This document shows positions 53,068-61,935 of a stretch of 64,000 bases of DNA, in pieces. The position numbers and the translations under genes were made by a program. Positions within the stretch are counted from its first letter, which is position 1; each line of letters begins with the position of its first letter. The notes below the pieces were generated by a model, which was not told where the DNA came from, did no database searches, and was given only the letters and a program-made list of their open reading frames with translations. Source of the stretch: Candidatus Obscuribacterales bacterium (lineage in GTDB: Bacteria; Cyanobacteriota; Vampirovibrionia; Obscuribacterales; Obscuribacteraceae); NCBI GenBank assembly GCA_021732025.1, contig JAKFVU010000050.1, forward strand, positions 1 through 64,000. The letters are read 5' to 3'.

Positions 53068-54585
53068 ATGTCATCCAGTTTCGAGCATGGACTACCGTAC
53101 CGCGATCCCCACAAGGATGGCCCGTTCGTGCTGCGCGGCCGCTGGCAAGTTGTCGACTACCTGGGCCAAGGCGGCATGGGTACTGTCTATCTCGCTCGTG
53201 ACCTCAATTTAGATAACCGCAAGTGCGTAGTTAAGCGTTTGCGCGATGACTTCTTCCGCGATGAAGACAAAGAGAAGGCTCAGCAGTTCTTCTTGCGCGA
53301 AGCAAAAGTACTGAGCAAGCTACAACACCCCAATATTGTCTTGGTGCTCGACTCATTTCGTGAAGACGAAGAATATTACTTGGTTATGGAGTATGTGGAG
53401 GGTCATAACCTTCACGATATGCTCAAAGAGCGTGAAGAACCGTTCTCTGAAGACCAGGTGCTGACTTGGTCTAAGCAGATATGCGACGTGTTGCACTATC
53501 TGCATGCTCACGATCCGCCCGTTATTTACCGAGATCTGAAGCCATCTAACGTCATGATCGATACCAAAGACAACGTTAAGTTGGTCGACTTTGGTATTGC
53601 CCGACTGTATCAAGATGACGGCGACAATACACATGTGGTTTCGCAAGGATATTCGCCACCTGAGCAGTATTGGGGTGGTGCTGACCCCCGCTCTGACATC
53701 TACGCTCTGGGCGCCACCATGTACTTCCTCCTCACCGGTGAAGAGCCTCTAGCGCTGACCGTTTGTTCTCCGCGCGATGTTGATGAAGAGATTTCTGAAG
53801 CAGCCGATTTAATTGTCGGAAGAGCCACCCAGCAAGACGTCTATTTGCGCTACCAGTCAGCTCTCGAAATGAAAGACGAGCTTGACTATATTACTTCGCC
53901 CCAGCTCGAAGAAAAGAATGGCTTCAAATGGCTAGAAGTCACTGTAGGTCTGCTTGTTATGTGCATTTCTCTAGGTGGTTGGTTTGCCTATACCAAGTAT
54001 TTGGAGCTGAAAAAAGAGAGCGAATATCAGCTTGGTCAGAACCGCGAAGAGCGGGTAATTTTAGAGAAACGCCTTGAAGAAGTTAAGCGCAGAGAAGCCA
54101 CTTTGAACAAAATGGTTGAGGATAAAATCAACCGTTCCACAGCCTCAGGTGGTGGTTTATCGCAGACCACGGGCAAAAAAGCCTTTGCCAGTCCTTTTCC
54201 TGACTCGGCTCCCAAGAGTAATGATCCCTTTGCCACTTTTGGTAGTGGCATAGCCAATTTCCGCTTCCCCGGATTAGGAAACAAGCCGGCTACTAGTCAG
54301 GGTTTTGGCAGCTATGCCAATCGTGGTGGCAGCCAAGGTGGTTTCGGCCAGTTTGGTGGCAATACCCCGGGTTCCAGTTCTTCAGGTCAGAATTCGCAGG
54401 GTCAGAACTCGCAGGGTGTAGTTCTTAAATACGACCCGTATAGGCAGGTACCTAACTCTAATGTGGCTTCTGCCTCCAGCTCGCATGGCAGCCTCGGCGG
54501 CGATACTGCGATGGAAGATAGAGATGAGAGCCAGCTTACCGATCCAGAGGGGCTAGCTCCTCTTGAAGAAGATACGCAGCGCTGA
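53068..54585 (+). CDS. Transmembrane Ser/Thr protein kinase
   Basis: The protein has 505 residues. The N-terminal kinase domain (about 24-275) is complete: LGQGGMGTVYLA, VVKRL, YRDLKPSNVMI (Tyr for His, Asp kept), LVDFGIARLY, GYSPPEQYWGG and SDIYALGATMYFLLTG. One membrane helix (about 292-312) is followed by a coiled coil (EERVILEKRLEEVKRREATL) and an extracytoplasmic, Gly/Ser/Gln-rich region (about 355-475) with 'SQGQNSQGV'-type repeats. It probably signals from an outside domain of low complexity. It lies 28 bases after mqnA, so it may be co-transcribed. Confidence 0.93.
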   Translation: MSSSFEHGLPYRDPHKDGPFVLRGRWQVVDYLGQGGMGTVYLARDLNLDNRKCVVKRLRDDFFRDEDKEKAQQFFLREAKVLSKLQHPNIVLVLDSFREDEEYYLVMEYVEGHNLHDMLKEREEPFSEDQVLTWSKQICDVLHYLHAHDPPVIYRDLKPSNVMIDTKDNVKLVDFGIARLYQDDGDNTHVVSQGYSPPEQYWGGADPRSDIYALGATMYFLLTGEEPLALTVCSPRDVDEEISEAADLIVGRATQQDVYLRYQSALEMKDELDYITSPQLEEKNGFKWLEVTVGLLVMCISLGGWFAYTKYLELKKESEYQLGQNREERVILEKRLEEVKRREATLNKMVEDKINRSTASGGGLSQTTGKKAFASPFPDSAPKSNDPFATFGSGIANFRFPGLGNKPATSQGFGSYANRGGSQGGFGQFGGNTPGSSSSGQNSQGQNSQGVVLKYDPYRQVPNSNVASASSSHGSLGGDTAMEDRDESQLTDPEGLAPLEEDTQR

Positions 54586-54869
54586 ATTTAGATTAATTAA
54601 GGCAAAAAAAACTGCTGTGCAGCCTATTTCTGGCTTCGCTTCCGTTGAGATAGATGTAATTCAACTGGGAGGTTAGTTCTCGAAAGCCAAGAGGTAGCTT
54701 ATAATGAATACAGCCGCTATATCAGACTTTTCTGACAAGAGGCTGTCCTAGTTAACTGCCCGTAAGTTAGCTAGTTGTCGATTCTGAACTCTGCTTTTGT
54801 AAAGTGGGGAACATTAGCTACTAAAAGATTGTCTCAACGTCTATCTCTGCTTTTCTGACGGAAGAAATA

Positions 54870-55721
54870 ATGGACAAACAAACTAGCAAAGGCAGTTTTT
54901 CACTGTCATCCTTACCCCGCCCCAGATGGAATGTGGTCGATATGATCACTTTCATTGGCAAGTCTTCAGTTCCAACCTATCTTTTCATAGATATTGATAT
55001 GACCTGGGTTGAAGAAATGAGAGCGCAGCTCAAGGCTATGGGGTCGAAGGTGACTGTCACAGCCATTCTTCTTAAAGCTATCGCAATTGCCCAGCGCGCT
55101 CATCCAGATAGTCGTACCGCCTCCCTTCCTTGGGGGCGTACAGTCACTTTCAACGACATCGTTGCTGGTTTTACTGTTGAGCGCTACATCGGCGAGCAGC
55201 CAGCAGTATTTTTCGGTGCTATCAAAAATCCGGACACAAAGTCTGTGGAAGAAATTGCTTCTGAATTGAAGCAGTATTCTGAAGCCGAAATGGATGCTAT
55301 TGAGCACCTCGATCGTCAAAACAATTTCAATAATATGCCTTGGTTGTTCCGCCGTTTGATTCTTTGGCTCGGGCTGCGCTATCCAGCTGTCCGTCTTAAA
55401 TATCTCGGTGCTACTTTCGGCATGAGTTCCATTGGTAAATGGGGCGCTAAGGCTCTCATTCCTCCATGTGTATCAACTTCAACATTTGGTATTGGTGAAA
55501 TTGAACAGCGTGCTGTCGTTCGCGACGGCAAGATTGTAGTTCGCCCGATGATGACCATGACCCTCAACTTCGATCACCGCATCATTGATGGTGGCCCTGC
55601 TGCTCGTTTTGTCGGCGATGTTAAACGACTGCTTGAAGGTGGTCTAGAGAACTATATCCACATGGATACAGCTGAACTGAACACCAAAAAACTCAGTCTC
55701 GACACAGCTTTAACTAGCTAG
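54870..55721 (+). CDS. Stand-alone E2-type (dihydrolipoamide acyltransferase) catalytic domain
   Basis: The protein has 283 residues. It contains only the catalytic (chloramphenicol acetyltransferase-like) domain of 2-oxo-acid dehydrogenase E2: VTVTAILLKAIAIA, IPPCVSTSTFGIGEI and the active-site NFDHRIIDGGPAARFV with the catalytic His and downstream Asp. Lipoyl and peripheral subunit-binding domains are absent, so it cannot carry its own lipoyl swinging arm. It may acylate CoA or another acceptor, or take lipoyl groups in trans; both are inference. The 284-base region upstream is gene-free. Confidence 0.85.
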   Translation: MDKQTSKGSFSLSSLPRPRWNVVDMITFIGKSSVPTYLFIDIDMTWVEEMRAQLKAMGSKVTVTAILLKAIAIAQRAHPDSRTASLPWGRTVTFNDIVAGFTVERYIGEQPAVFFGAIKNPDTKSVEEIASELKQYSEAEMDAIEHLDRQNNFNNMPWLFRRLILWLGLRYPAVRLKYLGATFGMSSIGKWGAKALIPPCVSTSTFGIGEIEQRAVVRDGKIVVRPMMTMTLNFDHRIIDGGPAARFVGDVKRLLEGGLENYIHMDTAELNTKKLSLDTALTS

Positions 55722-55727
55722 AAATAA

Positions 55728-56777
55728 CTAGTTTTGCTTTCTCTGATACGCTTCTATCAGCTCACGAATGGCTGGTATAGCACTTCTTGCCGCCATTTCA
55801 CCTGATTCAATTGCGTGTTTAGCGTCAGTAGATTTGGTTGACACCATGCCTATGCCATCAACATTCGGTCTAATTACATAATCGGCCTGAGCAAGTTGGT
55901 CTGCGTCTACTTTTCTAAAGTGGAGAGTAATCACGCGGTGGCTAACACTGCCGATTTTGTGAAAGTCTTTTTCTTCAACGGCACCAAGAGATTCATCGAC
56001 ATTTACGGCGATAACTATATCGGCACCAAGTTTCTTCGCTTCAGTCACCGGAATATTTACCAACACGCCACCATCAACATAGAGGCCGTTGTTGACGCCA
56101 TCTGAGAGTTTTACTGGCTTGCGTAGAGCTGGAATAGCCGCGCTCGCTTGTAAGGCTTTGCCTAGGTTGCCTTTGGCTAGAGTTACGGTCTTTCCGTCTA
56201 TCAAATTGACAGCCACAGCGCCGAACGGCACTTTTAAATCTTCTATTTTGCGTTCAGTTTCGGGCACTTGTTTGTTCAAATAAGTGGCAAACTTCTTGCC
56301 GCGATAAAGACCGTCATAGGGCTCTATACCAACTAATCTTGGGGTGTAGAAGAGTGGAATAATTAGCATGCGAAGTTTAAGTGGCACCGTTATATAAGCG
56401 CTCATGAGCTTCTTTTCGGTGAACTGTTCTTCTATGTGTTTTGGTGTCACGCCGGCGCTATACAGACCGCCAACTACTGCTCCCATGCCGCTTCCGACTA
56501 GCACATCTACAGGTATTCCTTCGTCGTCCAGTACTTTCAGTACACCAACGCAGGCAGCTGAGCGCATGCCGCCGCCGCCGAGGGCAAGACCTATTTTCGG
56601 ACGAGCTTTTGTAATCTGGCCGCTCAGCGGCCTAGCCACTTTTTCAGTAGAAGTTTCAGTAGACTTTTCAGGAGAAGTAGACGTAGATTCGCTAGCTATA
56701 ATTTCACTAGCTGAAGCTGGCAAAACTTGAAGCAACAAAAGGCCTAAGCCGATAATTTTTTTTAGCACCATATCCAT
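55728..56777 (-). CDS. Patatin-like protein lacking the nucleophile Ser
   Basis: The protein has 349 residues from ATG 56777; a GTG or ATG nearby is possible. A signal peptide (about 3-24) is followed by a Ser/Thr linker and a patatin domain. The oxyanion loop is GLALGGGGMR and the Asp block is YVDGGVLVNIP, both intact. The nucleophile elbow, normally GxSxG (GTSMGALVGG), reads GSGMGAVVGG. The Ser at its second position is shifted by one, so the nucleophile site is Gly. I infer loss of normal lipase activity. It overlaps the upstream gene by 16 bases. It may be a regulatory pseudoenzyme. Confidence 0.85.
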   Translation of the reverse strand: MDMVLKKIIGLGLLLLQVLPASASEIIASESTSTSPEKSTETSTEKVARPLSGQITKARPKIGLALGGGGMRSAACVGVLKVLDDEGIPVDVLVGSGMGAVVGGLYSAGVTPKHIEEQFTEKKLMSAYITVPLKLRMLIIPLFYTPRLVGIEPYDGLYRGKKFATYLNKQVPETERKIEDLKVPFGAVAVNLIDGKTVTLAKGNLGKALQASAAIPALRKPVKLSDGVNNGLYVDGGVLVNIPVTEAKKLGADIVIAVNVDESLGAVEEKDFHKIGSVSHRVITLHFRKVDADQLAQADYVIRPNVDGIGMVSTKSTDAKHAIESGEMAARSAIPAIRELIEAYQRKQN

Positions 56778-57985
56778 TGCATACGCGCGGGAACGTTCCA
56801 TCCCATCTTCGCCAAAGCTTCATCGAGAGTAATGTTCTCGTCTTTGCATTTCTTCAGCGAGCTAGTTGCTTGATCACATGAGATGAAGCCCTGAGTGTAT
56901 AGCGAGTAGGTGCGCAAAGCGGTATAAAGAACTGGTTCGCTCATGGCTCCTGTGGCCAGAACTTTCTTGCCCACTTTGATGGCACTCTTCTCTTTGACGT
57001 CTACTACTTTTTCAATTTCAAATGACGAAATCAAGCCGGCTTGTACCAAGAGATCTGCTGGTAGGAACTCTTTAGGTTGGGCTTGTGCTGCCGAATAATT
57101 TTCAGCAATGGCCTGATAAACAGACACTCCGCGTGCTTTTACTTGTTTGAGAGCTTCAGCTGCTTGGAAGGCTTTGACCGTAGAGTTTGCCACCATGTCC
57201 TGTAGGACAATTGCTGCTTCCAAAAGATCGTGAGTAACTAAGCCTTGTTCTAAGAGAATCTGACCAAATTGTTTTTCTTTGACCAATTCTATTTCAACGC
57301 ACTCAAGCATGTCGCCGTCTGAGAGGAAACCAGCCATGAGTACCAGTTCGCCAATACGTACTGTCTGACCAGCTTTTTCGGAATAGAGACCTAGTTCGAA
57401 CAGCGCCTGTTCAATACTAATGCGCCGTCTGCCTACGGTGAGAAGTGCTTGGATAGCCTGATCTTTGGTAACTTTTTGGTCGCGCACCAAGAGTTGTGCG
57501 GTGAGAGCGGCGTTCATCATCCAACTCGATAAGTCGCGGTTTAGAACCAATACCCGGCCCATTTGCATACCGGTGTCTTTGGCTTTGATAACGGCTCGGC
57601 CCAACTGTTCTGGATTGATCAAGTCGGCGGAGAGCAAGAGTTGAGTGAGAGGGTTGGCAATGCTCTGCACTGTCTGAGTTTTCTTGTGTACCGAATTGAG
57701 AACGCCGATAGCGTCCTCCATGGTCATATTGTTCTGTCTCGCCAGCCTCAATGCCTTGAGAGCCATGTCTACTGTCGCTTTGCCTGAGCGCACTAACTCT
57801 TCAGCTTCTAAGACGACCCGCATGGTTGTCTCACTGACAGTGTTAAGCATAGCCAAGGCACGCGCCAGTGGCACGTTTAAGTTCTTAGCGGTAAGCATGG
57901 CCTCATCAAGTTTTGGCTGTGAGACTATGCTAGCCCCTAACAAAAGTGTGGGGAGGGCATCAGCTGTTGCCTGTTTTTCTATCAT
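56762..57985 (-). CDS. Protein of repeated GspE-N/MshEN-like units
   Basis: The protein has 407 residues and is all-helical with at least four copies of a short module. Each copy has LxxxLLxxGLIxxxxLxxAxxxxKxxxxxxGxxL, for example TQLLLSADLINPEQLGRAVIKAK, IGELVLMAGFLSDGDML and ADLLVQAGLISSFEIEKVV. This is the N-terminal domain (T2SSE_N/MshEN type) of type II secretion or pilus ATPases, but no ATPase domain is present. In some proteins this module binds c-di-GMP. The GGDEF protein 1.4 kb upstream in the same direction makes a c-di-GMP link worth testing. Confidence 0.7.
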   Translation of the reverse strand: MIEKQATADALPTLLLGASIVSQPKLDEAMLTAKNLNVPLARALAMLNTVSETTMRVVLEAEELVRSGKATVDMALKALRLARQNNMTMEDAIGVLNSVHKKTQTVQSIANPLTQLLLSADLINPEQLGRAVIKAKDTGMQMGRVLVLNRDLSSWMMNAALTAQLLVRDQKVTKDQAIQALLTVGRRRISIEQALFELGLYSEKAGQTVRIGELVLMAGFLSDGDMLECVEIELVKEKQFGQILLEQGLVTHDLLEAAIVLQDMVANSTVKAFQAAEALKQVKARGVSVYQAIAENYSAAQAQPKEFLPADLLVQAGLISSFEIEKVVDVKEKSAIKVGKKVLATGAMSEPVLYTALRTYSLYTQGFISCDQATSSLKKCKDENITLDEALAKMGWNVPARMQWIWC

Positions 57986-58110
57986 GTATCCTGGTCTTTC
58001 GGGCTTCGTGGGCTAGATTACAATGCGGACAGAACGGTGTGTATTTGTACCATACCAATTTAATCAAGCGTTATAACGGTTTGGCGCCGCTAGATTAAGT
58101 GATTTAGCAA

Positions 58111-58914
58111 TTATGCTTGCTGAATTTTGATTGGCGAGCCCGCTGGAGGATGCTCATACTCATCTGAAGCACTTCCTCCGCGCTTGAAGATCTCCCAGTA
58201 GCGTTTATCGTGGCCGGAGCTACCCGGAGCAAAGGCCAAGTCGCCTTCACTTATATTGAAGCTTCCCGTGGCAACAGTAGCAGTGCTTACATGCGCCCCG
58301 ATTGTTATCTTCAGCCTTGTGCCAGGAGTGTAATTTTCTAATTTGGCATCGCCAGTGCGCATGGTGGTTTTTATGTTGCCAAACGAATCTACATAGCCGA
58401 CAACTTCTTTAGGTTGATCTAGCACAACTTCTTGAATGGCAAGTTTGTGATTAATGAACGAAAAATCGCCGCGTGAAGCCTTACTCACGGCCATCGGGAA
58501 AAAGTCTCTCGAGCGAAACTGACTGCCGTGCTCTTCTACATTTGTGCTCCAGAGTTCTTGAATATCGTTGCGAACAAATGATAAAGAGTAGCCTGAGTTT
58601 ACCGCTAGAACTTGCACTCCATTTTTAAGAGTAGCGAATAATAGACCTTCTCCTTCATTATTTGGTCGTGCCTCTTTTTTGTCTCGGCGCGGTGCCGTGT
58701 TGGCGAAAACCAACATGTTAGAAGGTCTGAGCTTGCTGCCTGCTAGAGCCAATTGCGCCACGATAAAGCCTGTTGAAATTGTGTCGAAAGCATGCACCGA
58801 TGTGGAGTGAATGCGGGTGTCGTCATGCAGCTTGCAAGAAAGAGCGGCGATGATTTCAGCCCAGGCCAAGTCGCCTTGTGCGTAATCACAGACTAGGTGG
58901 ATTAAAGAGCTCAT
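58111..58914 (-). CDS. SAM hydrolase / adenosyl-chloride synthase family (DUF62) protein
   Basis: The protein has 267 residues. The C-terminal half carries the family's VVGYVDSFGNIKTTM block, which resembles the (V/I)xYIDxFGN(I/L)xTN motif of SAM-hydroxide adenosyltransferases. The N-terminal half has HLVCDYAQGDLAWAEI in place of the usual TDFGTxDxYVG start, with only the Asp in a similar place. The family cleaves SAM with water (or halide) to adenosine and methionine. Changes in the first motif mean that activity is uncertain. No chlorinase-type operon is nearby. Confidence 0.75.
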   Translation of the reverse strand: MSSLIHLVCDYAQGDLAWAEIIAALSCKLHDDTRIHSTSVHAFDTISTGFIVAQLALAGSKLRPSNMLVFANTAPRRDKKEARPNNEGEGLLFATLKNGVQVLAVNSGYSLSFVRNDIQELWSTNVEEHGSQFRSRDFFPMAVSKASRGDFSFINHKLAIQEVVLDQPKEVVGYVDSFGNIKTTMRTGDAKLENYTPGTRLKITIGAHVSTATVATGSFNISEGDLAFAPGSSGHDKRYWEIFKRGGSASDEYEHPPAGSPIKIQQA

Positions 58915-58977
58915 TTAATTATTTCCTTTCTAATCTAACTTGTTGACTCAGGTTCTTTGCCTGAAGTTTGGTTCTGC

Positions 58978-59346
58978 CTAAAGTTTGGTTCTACTTAGAG
59001 TTTCTTCGATGGTGGCTGATAATTCTTGCAGGCGAAACGGCTTTTTCAAAAAGACTGTAGCTCCTGCTTCCATTCCAGCCTTTCTCGCATCTTCAGAGTC
59101 GCGGCCTGAAAACATAAGCACCGGCGCAGTGCCACCGCCGGCTCGATAGCGTTTAAGCACATCAATGCCGTTAATGTCTGGTAGATACCAGTCGAGCACA
59201 ATTAAATCAAATTGGCTGATACTTAGTTGCTCCAAGGCCTCTGGTCCGGTTATCGCTATTTCGACTGTGTGTTTTTCAAAAATGAGCCAATCCTGCACTG
59301 TTTCGCGCAGGTTCTCGTCATCCTCGACTACCAGCAGTTTAGCCAT
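58978..59346 (-). CDS. Single-domain response regulator
   Basis: The protein has 122 residues and is a lone receiver domain like CheY. The acidic pair is VVEDDEN, the phosphoryl Asp is in LIVLDWYLPDINGIDVL, the Thr/Ser switch is FSGRD and the conserved Lys is in FLKKPF. All phosphorylation residues are present. It lacks an output domain, so it signals by protein contacts. It lies 46 bases downstream of the GGDEF response regulator on the same strand, so the two form one signalling unit; no histidine kinase is adjacent. Confidence 0.93.
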   Translation of the reverse strand: MAKLLVVEDDENLRETVQDWLIFEKHTVEIAITGPEALEQLSISQFDLIVLDWYLPDINGIDVLKRYRAGGGTAPVLMFSGRDSEDARKAGMEAGATVFLKKPFRLQELSATIEETLSRTKL

Positions 59347-59392
59347 ACCCCTTCTCTGTCACCATAATGTTTGTGCCCGGCAGAAGTGTAAG

Positions 59393-61507
59393 TTAGTCTT
59401 TCGCCACTAAGCAGTTACGCCCATTATTCTTGGCTTGATAAAGTCGCTCGTCGGCCTTTCGAATTAAGTCTTCTATATCACTGCCATCGTCAGGATATGA
59501 AACGAGACCAGCGCTGAAAGTTATGCCAAAGGTTTCACCATGATCACCGCTAAATTCCATTGCTCGCAATTCTTCGAGCGCTCTTTGCAGTGCACCTTGG
59601 GCGGTCTCTTTCTGAATATGGCGGAATGCCACCATAAACTCCTCGCCACCCCAGCGTCCGCGGAAATCTTCAACTCTAAATCGTTTTTTCAGAAGTTGAC
59701 CAAAGGAGGCTAAGACTCTGTCGCCTGAGAGATGCCCGTACTTATCGTTGATCTTTTTGAAGTGGTCGACGTCAATCAGTGCGAGGCTAAAAATCAAACC
59801 ATTGCGCTTTGACTCTTCTGACATATCATTGAGCTGTTCCATAAAGGCACGTCTAATCAAAAGACCAGTCAAAATATCTTTGTTAGAGCGCTCTTTCAAC
59901 ATGCGCGCTCTCTCTAAGCGTACTTTGACGCGAGTGAGCAATTCTACTCTGGCAATGGGCTTGGGTAGATAATCGTCGCCACCAGCTTCAAAGGCTGCCA
60001 GTCTGGTCTCTAGGCCGGTCTGTCCAGTCAAGAATAATATTGGTAAATCTTGGAAATGCGCAGCGGTGCGAATCATGCGACAGACATCGTAGCCACTTAA
60101 GATTGGCACCGTTACGTCAAGCAGCACTAAGTCTGGATGAAACTCTTGAATCAACTGCAGCAATCCGGTGGGGTCTGATAATTGTCTAACCAGCATGCCT
60201 TCTTGTCCGAGCGCAGAAGCTACGATTCTGACGAAGTCATCGTCGTCATCAACAATTAAAATGCGCGGCCGGCCGCCTTGTCTGGCATTAACAAGATACT
60301 CAATAGCGTCATTGAAAATATCTGTCTGCAAGGGCTTTTCTAGCATCAGAGAAGCGCCGGCATGGGTCGAATCTTCTATATACTTTTGCTGTTGCGATGT
60401 GGATAGAAATGCCACTGGTAAGGTTTCATACCCGGGTAGTGATCGCAGCTCTCTGGCTAGGTTTAAGGCTGGTGCTGGTTGTGTGACATCGATATCTATC
60501 AGTACAGCGTCGAGAGAGAGCTTGCCTGCTTTTGCCAAAGCATCTTCATGGGTTTGACTCACAATTACTTGCACTGGAATGCCAGTTTCTTTATGACCGA
60601 TGCGCTTGTGAGCGGGCATAACATCAGAGCTAAATACTAAAACACGTACCGAAGATGAATCGTCGTAAGTGTCAAAATTATCTTGGGGTTCGTAGGGAAT
60701 ACTTGAGTCTGGTGGCGGAATCGGAGCGTTCATCTCTTCAGGGGTTTCAATGGTGGCAAAGGCACGCTTATCAACCTGAGCCACCGGATCTCCGGTTAGA
60801 GATTGAGCATTGCCTTTGACTAAGTTAGCTATTAAATCGATTTCTTCCCAGGCCGCTTCGTTGTGAGTAAGTTGGTTTTCTTTGATGGCATCAAGCGCTT
60901 TTTCTAACGAACTAGCTGACTCGCCTAGTACACCAAAGCCGCATGAAGCTGCCGTTCCTTTAAGATTGTGAGCAAGTCTAATTGCCTCTAGCAAGCTCGC
61001 AGCATCATCGGGATTGTTCTTCGATTGAGCGATGGCAATTTCAATTTTTGCAAAGCGTTCGGGTAAAACCTTTAAGTAATTACCTTGCAAGGTGTTGATG
61101 ATCGCTTCTTCATGCTCAACATGCGACTGAATTGACTTCTCAGCTGAAGCAAAAATGCTTTCTATTTGGGCACCAAACAAACCGGCTTTTAGCGGTCGGT
61201 GAATTACCAAACTAACTTTGAAATCTTGGGTTAAGCGCTTATACACCGCTGCTTCTCGCCAAGTTTTTGAGATGAACACAACAGGAATCTGTGAATTGAT
61301 AGCACGGACTTTGATAATCAATCCTATGCCGTCAATATCGCTTAGCTGATCGCCAACAATCATTAAATCGAAGGGCTGACTGCGTATCAGTTCAATCGCT
61401 TCTTTTCCATCAGATCTCGTTTCGACACTGTGTCCGCGAGCGGCAAGCAAAGTAGAAACCAATATGGTGACGTTGTCATCAACTTCTGCCAGCAAAATTG
61501 TGCTCAT
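59393..61507 (-). CDS. Multi-domain response regulator: REC-HPt-REC-REC-GGDEF
   Basis: The protein has 704 residues. REC1 (about 1-120) has VDDN but the Asp position is shifted (DLMIVGDQLSD), probably degenerate. An HPt domain (about 145-230) has AHNLKGTA with the His. REC2 (about 285-410) is degenerate but keeps LIDIDV. REC3 (about 412-535) is complete: ILIVDDDDDF, LVLLDVTVP, LTGQ, LPKPI. A GGDEF domain (about 540-704) has IDVDHFKKINDKYGH and GGEEF, which is active-type, so it makes c-di-GMP. Three receivers around one phosphotransfer domain suggest an internal phosphorelay. Confidence 0.93.
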   Translation of the reverse strand: MSTILLAEVDDNVTILVSTLLAARGHSVETRSDGKEAIELIRSQPFDLMIVGDQLSDIDGIGLIIKVRAINSQIPVVFISKTWREAAVYKRLTQDFKVSLVIHRPLKAGLFGAQIESIFASAEKSIQSHVEHEEAIINTLQGNYLKVLPERFAKIEIAIAQSKNNPDDAASLLEAIRLAHNLKGTAASCGFGVLGESASSLEKALDAIKENQLTHNEAAWEEIDLIANLVKGNAQSLTGDPVAQVDKRAFATIETPEEMNAPIPPPDSSIPYEPQDNFDTYDDSSSVRVLVFSSDVMPAHKRIGHKETGIPVQVIVSQTHEDALAKAGKLSLDAVLIDIDVTQPAPALNLARELRSLPGYETLPVAFLSTSQQQKYIEDSTHAGASLMLEKPLQTDIFNDAIEYLVNARQGGRPRILIVDDDDDFVRIVASALGQEGMLVRQLSDPTGLLQLIQEFHPDLVLLDVTVPILSGYDVCRMIRTAAHFQDLPILFLTGQTGLETRLAAFEAGGDDYLPKPIARVELLTRVKVRLERARMLKERSNKDILTGLLIRRAFMEQLNDMSEESKRNGLIFSLALIDVDHFKKINDKYGHLSGDRVLASFGQLLKKRFRVEDFRGRWGGEEFMVAFRHIQKETAQGALQRALEELRAMEFSGDHGETFGITFSAGLVSYPDDGSDIEDLIRKADERLYQAKNNGRNCLVAKD

Positions 61508-61525
61508 CTATGCCTCAGCGATTGT

Positions 61526-61930
61526 TCAGTCTTTTGGCTCAAGCTCAAGAGAGGCTGAGTTTATGCAATAGCGCAAGTTTGTTGGTTTGGGGCCATCATT
61601 GAAGACGTGACCAAGGTGGGCGCCACATTCGTTGCAAGTAACTTCAGTGCGCAGCATGCCATGGGTGAGGTCTTTGTGCTCAGCGACATGTTCGGCTTTG
61701 AGGGGAACATAAAAAGAGGGCCAGCCAGAGCCAGATTCAAACTTGTGTTCGGAGCTAAATAGCTCAGCACCGCAGCAAACGCAGCGGTAAATGCCTTGCT
61801 CGTGGCAATCCCAATACTTTCCGCTAAAAGCTCTTTCTGTCCCTTTCTCACGAGCAACGTGATACTGCTCTGGGGTCAGCTTTTCGCGCCACTTTGAGTC
61901 TTGATTTTTGTCTTCGTTTTTATCGCTCAT
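61526..61930 (-). CDS. msrB: Peptide-methionine (R)-S-oxide reductase
   Basis: The protein has 134 residues from ATG 61930 (a GTG at 61936 overlaps the kinase stop). It reduces methionine-R-sulfoxide in proteins. Seen are the zinc Cys pairs (CVCCGAEL and [13 protein letters not shown]), SGSGWPSFY and the C-terminal [13 protein letters not shown] with the catalytic Cys. All four zinc-binding Cys are present. No signal peptide, so it is cytoplasmic. It ends the kinase-msrB cluster. Confidence 0.96.
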   Translation of the reverse strand: MSDKNEDKNQDSKWREKLTPEQYHVAREKGTERAFSGKYWDCHEQGIYRCVCCGAELFSSEHKFESGSGWPSFYVPLKAEHVAEHKDLTHGMLRTEVTCNECGAHLGHVFNDGPKPTNLRYCINSASLELEPKD

Positions 61931-61935
61931 AATCA

